DNA of 64,000 nt from Chenopodium formosanum (Eukaryota; Streptophyta; Magnoliopsida; Caryophyllales; Amaranthaceae). Positions 1 to 11,036 of this stretch are shown one piece after another. Location: positions 27,105,632 to 27,169,631 of the forward strand of contig CM044867.1 of assembly GCA_024500155.1 (NCBI GenBank), read 5' to 3'. Below the pieces are notes generated by a model. It ran no database searches, had not been told where the DNA came from, and worked only from the letters and a program-made list of their open reading frames with translations. The number at the start of each line of letters is the position of its first letter. Position 1 is the first letter of the stretch. The position numbers and the translations under genes were made by a program.

Positions 1-103
1 ATTGTTAATGAGAGTTGATGAATAAAAACAGAGGTTCGGGACCTTATTTATAAGAAAAATTGTCCGGAAAAGCATAGAATTTGATAAGGAATAAAACTCC
101 ACG

Positions 104-200
104 CTTTCGCCAACAAACCGACCTTGTCGCCAAAAATTCATCTTATCGCTAGGCGACAGGCCCTGTCGCCACGCGACAGACTTGTCGTTTAGCGACAAAG
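104..200. repeat. GTCGC hairpin cluster
   Basis: A short GC-rich island in AT-rich DNA with at least six copies of GTCGC or its complement. Positions 152-170 are a perfect odd palindrome (9-bp arms GGCGACAGG / CCTGTCGCC around one base). Positions 183-197 form a second small stem (TTGTCG / CGACAA). No coding potential was seen. Function unknown. Confidence 0.5.
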
Positions 201-225
201 ACAGTTTTTGCGGATTTTGATTTTA

Positions 226-530
226 CTCCCTCTGGCCCCGAATGATAGTCACTTTTGCTATTTTTAGTGACCCAAAATGTTAGTCACATTTGCTTTTTTC
301 AAGTACCATTAATATTATTTTTTTATCAAAATTCTCTAACATTTGCATAAAAATTTGTGAAAATTTAATTTCCCCATGTAAATTTTACTTTCCCATGTAC
401 TTTAATTACTTTTTCTCTCTACTTTTTTGCATACCCAATGTAAATTTACTTTTTCAATGTACTTTCTTTAATTCTCCTTAATTCCCGTGATTTTTCTTCA
501 AAAGTGACTATCATTCGGGGCCGGAGGGAG
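226..530. mobile_element. Stowaway-like MITE (305 bp)
   Basis: Terminal inverted repeats of about 30 bp start CTCCCTCTGGCCCCGAATGA on the left and are mirrored at 500-530. The element is flanked by TA on both sides (224-225 and 531-532), the target duplication of Tc1/mariner elements. The interior is AT-rich and non-coding, so this is a non-autonomous element. Confidence 0.8.
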
Positions 531-540
531 TACCATATTT

Positions 541-1320
541 TTTGATCCAGAAGTCCAAATAAGTCATATAATATGTCGTTAGAAAGCTCTTAAAGTATAC
601 TTTCCAATGCAATTAGAATCAGATTAAAATCTTTTGTAGATAAAAAGATATGGCCGAAATAGTGAAAGGGTGTCAGTTTTGGATAGAGTTTCGTATTCCT
701 TTCATATCTTTTTCGTTATAGCTCGGAATTATTATTATAATATATAATTGGAAATATAATTTCAAGATCTATCAAACCATATAAAATTTGGATAAAAAAT
801 ATAAGGCACGAAAATAATATCTGACTGTCTTTGAACATGTTTAAATCCGAATAGAATTAGGACTTTAAAAAAGGAAAGTTTTTATTCAAATTCAAACTCT
901 ATGATTTTATCTTTTCAAAAAAGGATGATTAAAATATTTTAGAAACTTATAGAAGATTCTAATCAATCCTAATTAGTTTAGGAATAGGATTAAACCCTTG
1001 GACCCTCCTCATGATCATTGGGTCGTAGGTAAAATCTAGTTTGGGCCTAGTTTAGTTTTTTGGCCATAACTTCCTCATTATTCATCGGAATTGGGCTTAT
1101 AATATATCGTTGGAAAGGTCTTTTCAAGCCCCATCCAAATACACTATTATTGGACCCTTATCATGGACCAAACTAAACTAGATTGGACGTTTTTATAAAA
1201 TAGAGCTGGTTTTCGAAAACAGAAAGAAGGATTTTTAATAAAAGCTAACCGCAACACTTGACTTTTCACACTTTCACTTCATTCGATTATCATTCGACGT
1301 GAAAGGTATTCATCACTAGG
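541..1320. other. AT-rich non-coding DNA, no gene recognised
   Basis: There is no long open frame and no recognised domain. Two segments near 570-600 and 1095-1125 share a TATAATATRTCGTTRGAAAG-like phrase, suggesting a diverged internal repeat or old retrotransposon sequence. I cannot classify it further. Confidence 0.4.
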
Positions 1321-1354
1321 TTTGGTTTTGGGGAGACACAAATGGGTGTCTACA

Positions 1355-2080
1355 AGTCCCAAAAACTGGTTACCTGCTGAAATGGTAAACCATTTTTTTT
1401 GTTTTTTAAATGTCACATGTCAGCACATGATTGACTTAATTTATATATATATAAAAAAAAAGAAAAATAAGCCCATCAGCCTAGCCCGCCACCCCCTCCT
1501 CCCTTCAGCCACAACAACCGCCCCTTCATTCCCAAATCTGACCACCGGGAGATCAACCATCCCGAATCCCAGCCTCGTAGCTAGCATTCGACCACCGCCT
1601 TCGATCTCGCGAATTCAGGCCTTGACAAATTGCAAGCAACGGTGTCGTGAGCAGCAGTTTCCGGCAAGGTGTCGTGGATTCAAGCCTCCTCCGAGAGATT
1701 TGGGGTTGTTGGTGGTGGTTTCACGGGCAAGGGTTTCGGGGGTGCGGCGTCGTGGGTGTTGCTAGTGCGATTTAGGTGGTGATTTAGGTTTGGGCGACAG
1801 GAGGTGGTGTATTGGGTGGTTTCTCGCGCAAGGGTTTTAGGGGTGATGCTGGTGCGATTTAGGTGTTTCGGGGGTGTGGCTGGTCGTGGGAGTCGTTTTT
1901 TGGCTTGGGTGGCTGGAGAAGGTGGTGTTTCAGGGTTGGGCGGCAAGAGGTGGAGGTGGTGGTTAGGGTTGGCTGCCAGAATTTTTTTTTTTTTTGTTTT
2001 TTTAAATTTTTTGGGAACCACTCACACGCTGATACGTTTCAAACAACCTACAATAATAGGTTGTTGACCGGTTTGGGACT
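1355..2080. mobile_element. Putative TIR element with GC-rich core
   Basis: The left end AGTCCCAAAAACTGGTTACC and the reverse complement of the right end (AGTCCCAAACCGGTCAAC) match well, and poly-T blocks follow both ends on the inside. The core (about 1480-1975) is far more GC-rich than its surroundings. It holds an internal duplication: near 1710-1745 and 1817-1850 a G-rich phrase containing GCAAGGGTTT recurs. No clean target duplication was found. It could be a MULE or other element carrying captured DNA; the boundaries are tentative. Confidence 0.4.
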
Positions 2081-2374
2081 GTTGGAGGAAAACTGACCTA
2101 TTAGTTACGATTATTGTAGAATAAACGTTAGTTAAGATTATTGTTAGTAAATCGCTCATAGTTGGAATTATTAAAGTGTATTTTTCCTATAAATAAAAGG
2201 TGATTAAAAAAAACCCCACAATAAAGAAATAATAGGCAAGATTATAATTCTTTTGGAGGGAAAAGTCGTTTTAGTATAGTAATATAGTTGTTTATTTTCT
2301 GTGACGTGTTCATTTTTTTTTTTTACTAAATGTTCGCATTATGGGTGTGATTAGTGCTGTCAAATTTCAAACCA

Positions 2375-3068
2375 AAACCGTTTAACTGCCCAAAAGAACC
2401 GACCCAAATGAGAACCGAATCGATTAAAAACCGTTTTTTTAAAACCGAAAACCAACCCGAACCGTATGTAAATGAACCCGACACCGAACCAATCCGAATA
2501 ATGTTACACCGTATAAGAACCGAACCCATTAATGAACCAAACCAAATATAAACCGAACTGAAATCAAACCGAACCGAAAAAAACCGAACTGTTTCTAACC
2601 CGAAACCGCTTTCAACCCGAAACCGTTTGAACCGGAATAAAAAAAACCGTTTACATCGAACCGTTAACAAATCGCAACCTGTTTGCACTGAACTGTATAT
2701 AAATCGAACCGTTTATAAACCGAACCGCTTGCAAACCGAATCATTTATGAACTGGATCGCTTATAAACGAATCGGCTACAAAGTGCTTTCTATAAAGAGA
2801 ATTATAAAATCAAGTAAAAAGGTGTTTTAAATGAAATTTAATTATGCACACATGTTTACTACCGATCGAGCATTAAAGAACCGAACTAGTTATAAAGTGA
2901 ACCGAAAAAGAACCTACTAGTTATAAACTAAACCGAAAAAGAACCGAACCAGTTATAAACTGAACCGAAAAACAACCGAACTGTTCTAACCCGAATCCAT
3001 TCCCAACCCGAAACTGTTTGAACCGGGATAAAAATCGTTTACACCGAACCGCTAACAAACCGCAACCC
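2375..3068. repeat. Degenerate AACCG/GTTTATAAACCG repeat array, left part
   Basis: Dozens of imperfect AACCGAACC and AACCGTTTATAAACCG words run through this interval. They resume at 5571-5780 after the inserted LTR. The open frames here are consequences of the repeat, not genes. Confidence 0.75.
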
Positions 3069-5565
3069 TGTAACACCCCAATAATTCTCCCTTTTCCAAA
3101 CCACTTACTTTATATAAAATAGGGGAGAACCATTGACATGTTACCACCACGTGTTAAAACATTAAGGCTTTATCAAAGTATCTTAGCGGAAAATCAAACT
3201 TAAGTATTTAAAATAACATAGTTTAGAAAATCAATAAGTCAAAGCTTACAAATTGGAACCTTAAAGGCCCTTATTTAAAACCAAACCAATAATCAAAGTC
3301 CAAAACATAAACGAAATAGCAAAGCATAAATAAGTTGGACACAAAGAACGAATACGCTCAATCACACCATCCCTTGACAATGCGATTGTCAAATCCCTGA
3401 ACTTCACATCATCAAGCTAACCTATGCAATACTGCTCCCCAATAATACAAGTGTAATAATTGGATCATCACAGGGTCATTGGAAGGCGAAGGCCATGACC
3501 AAAAGAAAGCACACAAAAGCAAACAATCAGCAAAGCTGAGTGCATACAAGCTACAACGCACAAAACCTATCATGCTCAACTAATTGAAGTAAATAAACAT
3601 ACCACACGAATTCATTAATCAAGACTCTACACTTAAACAATTCAATTAACTCAACATACTTACTAATTAATTCCAAACACTTGACTCTATATTTAATTTG
3701 ATTTATTTAGTTTGGAGTAAGCAATAGACGAGGTTGTCCAATCCACCAAATCATTTTGGTCCCAAATGACCATTTGAATTAAAAGTTTAGCGCGATGCAA
3801 GAATGGGCGCGACTCCATTCTCACAAAGTTAGTCTAGGATCCCATCTAACTTTCATTATAAAATAAAATGTAAATACCAAAAGAAAAGAGGACATGTTGA
3901 TCAAACAAGCCTCGAAAAGCCACGGGCTACCACCGTGTACCCCAACCCATAATTGTCAATACTCTAGAAGTGCACGCTTTCCAGAGTTTTATTACTCATC
4001 CATGTTTCACTTTACGTGATTACAATTTTAATTAATATTCGACTCATTCAAGTAGACCATACATAACAACCATACATCAATTCACTTTTAATCTTATTTA
4101 GGACAATGGTGATCACATCACAAATTGACCTTTAATTCCACTGAACTTCCAAATTATCCAAAATTGTTGAACATAGTCAACTCACTTAGCCATTTCGGCT
4201 TAATCCACCTTTACTCAACATACTAACAAGTTATGATTAAGTAATAAATAAATAATAATAACCTTGTGGAATAATTAATAAATTCATTCCACTTAAACCA
4301 GTCAATTCCAATCCTTTAATAATCCAAATGTGGTTAACAAACCAATCCAATAAAATATGCTTGTATCAACATTCTATACAAACAATTAATCCAATATAAT
4401 TCAACATACTTGCATCCATAATTCCATACAAGAATAATTAATTCACCAAAACATGCCTCATAAACATAAATACATGAATTAATTAAATATATAACCAAAC
4501 AATTTACATCCAAGTGTTCTCTAATCATGAAACTAAGTTCATTCCTTTTGGTACCTAAACATGATACTACTTGCAACGAAGTAGACATGTACGTACCTCG
4601 TGTAAACAATCCTTTGCGCCACTTTTAATCACTTAAAAGTCTCCTAAGGAATAATCACTTCCTAGAAAACAACCAACAACAATAAATTAATACTTAACCA
4701 AATTTCCAGCAATATAATTTAGATTAAAAGTCCTTAAAACTTCATTAAAAACATGTGTTTATGCTTAATTAATCATTAGAAATGCAATAGGAACAAAAGC
4801 CCCAATCTAATTAGTCATAAGAACCCTAAAATCCCAATTTCAATAAATTAAAACCCTAGGTTTTATAATCACAAAATCTAAAAATTTATAACATAATTAA
4901 AATCTGAAATTATAGGTTTAAGCTATCAAAAACATGATTTTGATACTAAAAATATAATCTTTATACTACAAAATCAAAACCCAAAACAATTAAATCAATT
5001 CTAAGCAAAACTAAAAATAAAACAAAGGAGGAGGAAAGGGGGCAGCCACGGTGGGCTAAGGTTGGGCCGATGGTGGATCGTCGGCGGCAGCGGCGGGCGG
5101 CGGTGTGGCAGCAGCAGGGGTGGCAGTAGGTGGAGCAGTGAGCTATGCTCACGTGAAGAAAGAAAAGAAAGAAAAAGGAAAAAGAAAAGAAGAAAAAAGG
5201 AGAAAGAAAAATAAAGGAAAAAAAATAAAGAAAAAAATAAAGAGAAGAGAATTTACTAACCTTTTTGTGTGGGGAAAATTTTGGGATGTATGGGGTATTT
5301 ATAGAAGAGAGAGTAGTGTAGGGTTAGTAGTAAGATTGAGCCTCATAAAATTAATGGGCTAATTAAATGAGTAAAGTGAGGTTGGTTTTGATAGTTTGGG
5401 CATATATTATAGAATGAAGGTATGTATAAAAATTTGTACCAAAATAATTTTTGACCCAAATTAAAAATTAAAACTTTTGAAATTAAATTCCGAGAAAATA
5501 CAAATAAATATTATAAATGAAATAAAATTTCGTTTATAAATTATTTAAAAATACGGGAGATTACA
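3069..5565. mobile_element. Solo LTR, Ty3/gypsy type (2.5 kb)
   Basis: The interval begins TGTAACACCCC and ends GGGAGATTACA (TG...CA), and is flanked by a perfect 5-bp duplication AACCC (3064-3068 and 5566-5570). It has no gag, pol, PBS or PPT, so it is a lone LTR left by LTR-LTR recombination. TGTAACACCC starts are typical of plant gypsy (chromovirus-like) LTRs, but that lineage call is inference. A TATTTATA box near 5296 would place the promoter close to the 3' end in + orientation. The GC-rich purine stretch 5030-5240 is simple-sequence-like. Confidence 0.75.
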
Positions 5566-5570
5566 AACCC

Positions 5571-5780
5571 GTCTGCACCAAACCGTTTACAACCCAAACT
5601 GTTTACAACCCGAACCGAATTAAAACCGTTCAAGGATAAACCGAAACCGAATCGAACCGATGACTATTTAAACCGAACTGAAACCGACCTGCGAAACATT
5701 TAAACCGATTTCAAACCGACCCGATTTAATACCGAACCGATTTCAAACCAAACCGAACTCGAACTGTCAAACCGTTTTGA
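5571..5780. repeat. Degenerate AACCG repeat array, right part
   Basis: This continues the AACCG-type array of 2375-3068 beyond the inserted LTR, ending at the right inverted terminus of the hAT-like element. Confidence 0.7.
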
Positions 5781-5799
5781 CAGTGCTAGGTGTAATCCA

Positions 5800-8700
5800 C
5801 CTATTTCCATATAACAAATTGGCTTTAGACAGATTTTTCGTCCCAAGGTCGAGTTGGGCTCGGCCAACCCAAATTTTTTTTAATTTCCCACGAGTCTTAG
5901 TCATGCATTGCTGAATTTTTTTTGTTATTTTAATAGCCTGAACCGAAAAGGCCTGCTAAACATAATCTAATTTTACGACTTTTAGATCTAATTATATACT
6001 CCTAGACTCTAGTGTATCTATCCATCCCTACACCCCCACCCCTAAACAATGCATAAACAAACCCAACAACCCTTGTAATTGTGTAGTAACTGAATAGTAA
6101 CCACACTTTTTACCCACCTATAGATAAAAAAAAATAAAAAATAAAAAAATAATTCAAATCATCATTTCATTTCAATTTCTCTCTCCTTACCCATTTTCTC
6201 TCTCTTCATCCAATTTCTCTCCCTAAACCCATTGATCTACTTTTTCAAACCCAAAATTTCTACGAATTTGAGACAAATTATCAATAAAAATTGTTCAATC
6301 ACTACAAAATTCAACAAAACAAGATTGAAATTCGAAAGAATAAGTGGTTTTGTTCATATTTGGTTCAAAAAAGAGTATGAAACCTAGGTTTTACTAAAAA
6401 AATTTTGTTGTGATTGTATTTCAAAACAATTATTGAAACATCAACTGTGAAAAATGCATCATATAAGCATTTACTATACTTTTAGTAATTTTTGTTCAAA
6501 AACTAGTAAATCAAATCATTACATTCTTCATTTTTTTTTGTACAACGAAGAAAACAGTTCCAGAAAAGGAAAACAAAGATTCTGGAAAAATGTAAGTATT
6601 AATAAAATTAATTCGTAGTGAAATTTTTCTTTTGATAAATGTTCATTTCCATTTTGATAAATGCTCATTTATACATTAGTATACTATCATTCACATGTTT
6701 TTTTTTTTCGAAAAAACTCTCATTTAATTAATACAAATGCTCATTCAATTCATATATATTTAATAATTTATAGTCATTCGTGTAACAATGTTCATTTTTT
6801 CATAGTTTGAAGTAGAGAATTATTTTGATGAATGTTCGTTTTTATTTTGGTAAATGTTCAATCACATAATAATATATGGTCATTCACAATTTCACATATT
6901 AACACACGATTATTAGAACATCAAAGGTGTTTGATGAATGTTCATTTTTATTGCAGTACGAAGGAAATAGTTTTAGAAAAGAAAATTAAAAATCTGGAGA
7001 AAAATGAGCATTAATTAAACTAGTTCGTAGTGGATTTTTTATTTAATAAATGTTCTTTTCCATTTTGATAGATAATCATTTGTATATTAGTATACAATCA
7101 TTCACTTGTTAATAGATGATTAATATATATGTATAGTCATTGTATTAATGTTAATTCTTTTTCATAGTTTGGGGTGGAAAATTATTCTGATGAATGTTCA
7201 TTTGTATTGAATGTTCATTGATTGATATCTTTCATAGGCATTTTTAAACTAATGCATGTTAATTTATATATTAATAGATGGTCATTTTAATATTCAATTA
7301 TCTAATTATGTTCATTTCTGTATTAAGAGTTGTTCATTTCCATATTAATGGATGATCATTTCTATACTATTATATGTTCATTTATTTATTAATATATGTT
7401 CATTTCCATATATATATATCGATCATTTCAATTGTTCTACTATTCATATTCATATGAAAATCGGTTCATTTCAACACTTATTCTTGCTCAAATCTAACTA
7501 AAAATTCATTTGTTTTTGTATATTAGTTAAACAAAGAATCGTGGATATAGTGAGTTAGTTACACCACATAATATCAAGGAGAAAAAAGAAGACGACAAAA
7601 ATAAGGAAATTAATCAAGAAGACATGTATTTGTGCAACATGAACCAAATAACATGAGCTTGTATCTTTCAATTTTGGATCGAGAATCCAGTATGTATAAT
7701 AATATGTGTGGAATTGTGTTGTGTATTTTAATATCCAATATTTCAATTTTTGGTGATATAAAATTTCTATTTGATTTTAACAATAAGGAAATAAACTTTT
7801 TTTTTTCCCAAAGTATTATTACAAATCACATCCTTCAAAAGCAAACATTTAAAAGGAAATAAACTTTTTTTCCCCAAAGTATATATACTTATATAATGTT
7901 CATATTAGGAAAACAATATGTTCATAAACAAAAAACTAAATATTCATAACAAATATATATATAAATGAACATTAAAAGTCACATGTACAACTCATAATCC
8001 CATAAACACAAATATATATGAGCGTTTTTAAAAGAATTATTACAAATACACAAAATAACAAATTTTAAAATATGTTCACTAGTTAAAATATATATGAGCG
8101 CCTTTAAAAGAATAAAAATCATTGAAATTCACGTGTACAACATTTATATTCAAATACAACTACAATAATCCTATAGTTTACTACAGAAAACATACATTAA
8201 ACATAAATGAACATTAGATGATGGAAATGTTCACTTTCGTGTTTATGAAACAATTACATGTAATAGTATAGCTGTATGGAAATGCATTATTATTGTAATC
8301 AAATTGAATTTATTTTATATTGGAAATTATTTTAAACAACTCTTTATTTACATAAATACAATTCTAAGACGTATGTATTTGCATACATCTTACTATAAAA
8401 CTTACACATAGCTCTTAAAATGAACATTTAATGATACAAAAATGAACATATGTTGAAACACGAATAAACAAAAATGTACATTGGATGATGCAATACTTCT
8501 AATAATAAAAATGATTTGAACGCAGCAATCCATATAAATAAATTTGCTCATTTTTATTGATAAAAAAATTCTTAAAATGCAATTCAAAATATACTAATTT
8601 GGACAAAAACTCCTTATTATAAAAATGAACATCTAATGATTTATAAATGAACATTTACCAATACGGAAATGAACATATTATAAAAATTTTACAAAAAATT

Positions 8701-8950
8701 CATAAATGAAAAGGGCCGGGGGCGGGGCACTCGCGGAGGGGGGGTGCAGGCAGTGTTCCCTGCCTTAGAGTCTAGGTAAAAATTTGTATTTTAGATCAGC
8801 ATTTTTCTTATGAACCTTGGCCCGACTCGACCAAACAGGCTGAAATTTTTAGCCTCGACTCGGCCTGAACCCTTCTGCCCGGCCTTTGGTCACCTCTAGA
8901 AAGTTCCACACTTCCTCATTGAGAGGGGCAAAACAGGAATATATTTAATG
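5800..8950. repeat. AT-rich region with inverted arrays of TGTTCATTT
   Basis: No gene was seen. From about 6630 to 7480 the word TGTTCATTT and close variants (TGATCATTT, TGCTCATTT) recur some twenty times on the + strand. From about 7900 to 8680 the same word appears almost only as its complement AAATGAACA. The outer flanks share further inverted phrases: CCTAGACTCTA near 5980 against TAGAGTCTAGG near 8768, and a CGACTCGG/CCGAGTCG phrase on the right. This suggests one large foldback or long-TIR element. The ends are not resolved. Confidence 0.5.
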
Positions 8951-8957
8951 CTCGCAA

Positions 8958-11036
8958 TTGCAAACAACTTCCCATTCAATACCTTCACAATTGACATTTT
9001 TACCACCTCCTTCCTTCCTAAAAAAAATCCTATCCAAACAAACAACATTTTCACACTTACTCTTCCCCCGCCATTTTAACACCATCCTCGGTTCCTCCTC
9101 TAATCTCCCCATTTCAGATCTGTTTTTTCAGGTACTATTAAATTTCTTTTATTTATGAAAACAATTGTAATTAATCTTGATTTTGATGTCAAGATCCTAT
9201 GGTTTATGTTACAAAATAATTTCTCGATTATAATTGCATGATCTGGGTTAATTTTAATTTTTTATGGAATGATATATTTTGGGTAATTGTTGAAATTTTA
9301 TTAATCAAATAATATGCAAACATCATTTATTTTTTAGGTAAGATTGTATTATGTTGTTGAATTGTATGAGTTATAGATGTAATGTCAAAATTTATCATGG
9401 GGTTTTCTTATGAAAGGTGAAGAGTCTAATTTTTGAAATTGTGGTGTTGATTGTTTATCATAATCTGAGCTGTTTGGGGTACCTAAAGATATAGGCGGTG
9501 ATAAGTTCATTAAGCTGTACTCTCTTCGTTCTTTTTGTACTTTCGACATTTCCTTTGAGAAGCCCTCATAAATAAAGTCAAATGGGGCAAATAAAAAGGG
9601 ATGGAAGGAGTAATACAATATCCGTAGTTATAGACTTGAGGCCGGTGTGAACCGAATCGTAAATTTGTTTTGCATATGTTGGAGTATTCTTAGCCAAATT
9701 TATATTCTGATAGTACATGTTCAGCATGTAAATCAAAATAGTGTTAGTGGCAATGGAAGAGTTGGTAAAGCTGCCAAATATATATCAATTTGATTGCGTA
9801 TTTGCGTTTTTTATTTCATTCGTTATTGAAAGGAGAATTTAAGCTGGTGTTATAATCATATACGAGTTATTGTTGTGATACGATCAATACGTACCTTTTC
9901 TATTTTATGCCTGATGAATGCAGAGTAATCTTTGATATGCAAGACATCAGAGGATCATGTTAGTTCTAATTGAATTTAGGTTTTTTTTTCCCTAGTCCGA
10001 GTTAAGTATATCAATTTAGGGGTCTATAAATCCAACCCTCTTATTTCCCAATTTCCATTCCACGTAAAAAACAACAAGAAGTGTTTTTCTTTGTCATTCA
10101 ATCTCTAGGAAGAATTTTCAAAACCCTCTTTTTCTTGTGGAAGTAATTTTGTGTACATTAGTTTATCCATGAGTGGAAGCTAATGACTTAATTGAAACAC
10201 ATTTTATATTTACTGAAAAAGAAAATGTTTGGAGTTGTGCAATGTTATTTGCATCAAACCTTTTATTTTTAAAATTCACTGTGGTAAAATGATATGAAGT
10301 GACCACTCTGGGACATATTTTCGGGAAGGATTTGGAAAGGAGATCTTAAACTCAAAACGGATTGGGACATTAGCAAGTTTGTTATTCTAGGCTGGGAAGA
10401 GGGCAATTCAGATCTTAGATCATCTCTTATAAAAAGATAGATGGCGAGATTCCCTTGGGGAGATTTTTAATATTGTGAGATGAGGCAATATTTTTATCCT
10501 GGCTTTCTGCAATTAGAGTGTGAGGGATCATGCTACATTTATTGCTACATAGAATGATTGTTGTCGATTATGCAATTGCTCATGCGAGAGATGGCTAGAC
10601 ATGGCAGCTCTCTTGCCAAAAAACACCCGCCTTAAACAAAGAAATTCTTCTCTCTGGTTGATAGGCTTGCTGTAATCTGTTAAATATTCATATTTGGCTC
10701 TGTTGATATCATTTTTCTTCCTTTAGAAAAGAAAATTCTTGGCTAAATTCTGTTTTTATTGGAGTAAGAGTTTTCTATGTAATTGTAGCTCTGGCAGAGT
10801 AGCCTTTATCACCCATTTATTGTTTATTTTCAAGAATGCTCCCTATACTCTTGTTTTTGTTGATTGCGGGTAACTTCTCCAAGATTTTTCTCTCCATTCG
10901 GTGGTTGCTTGTTTGGTTCAGATAATCAGATTTGACTTTAAACTGAAACTGGTTGGATTTTTGTCGTGTGCTTATAGGCTAATAGATCATGTAAATACTT
11001 GATCTCTGATACTTGCTTCCTTCAGTGTTGGAACAG
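8958..11036 (+). promoter_or_regulatory. NCA1: NCA1 5' leader: untranslated exon and leader intron
   Basis: A pyrimidine-rich segment ends in CAG at 9131 followed by GTACTATT, a good splice donor. The acceptor TTCCTTCAG ends at 11025, leaving 11 bases (11026-11036) before the ATG. Leader introns of this size are common in plant housekeeping genes. The transcription start is not determinable from sequence alone. The intron is AT-rich and contains one small MITE (9520-9610). Confidence 0.55.
9520..9610. mobile_element. Short Stowaway-like MITE (91 bp)
   Basis: CTCTCTTCGTTCTTTTTG on the left and the reverse complement of AAAAAGGGATGGAAGGAG on the right form imperfect inverted repeats flanked by TA (9518-9519, 9611-9612). 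It lies in the NCA1 leader intron and is probably an internally deleted derivative. Confidence 0.55.

Larger units (their letters stand above)
2352..5788. mobile_element. hAT-like non-autonomous element split by a solo LTR
   Basis: The ends TAGTGCTGTCAAA (2352-2364) and TTTGACAGTGCTA (5776-5788) are inverted copies matching at 11 of 13 bases. The outer flanks GGTGTGAT (2344-2351) and GGTGTAAT (5789-5796) match at 7 of 8 bases, fitting the 8-bp target duplication of hAT elements. The body consists of degenerate AACCG-type repeats and has no transposase. It is interrupted by the LTR at 3069-5565, so the original element was about 940 bp. Confidence 0.6.
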
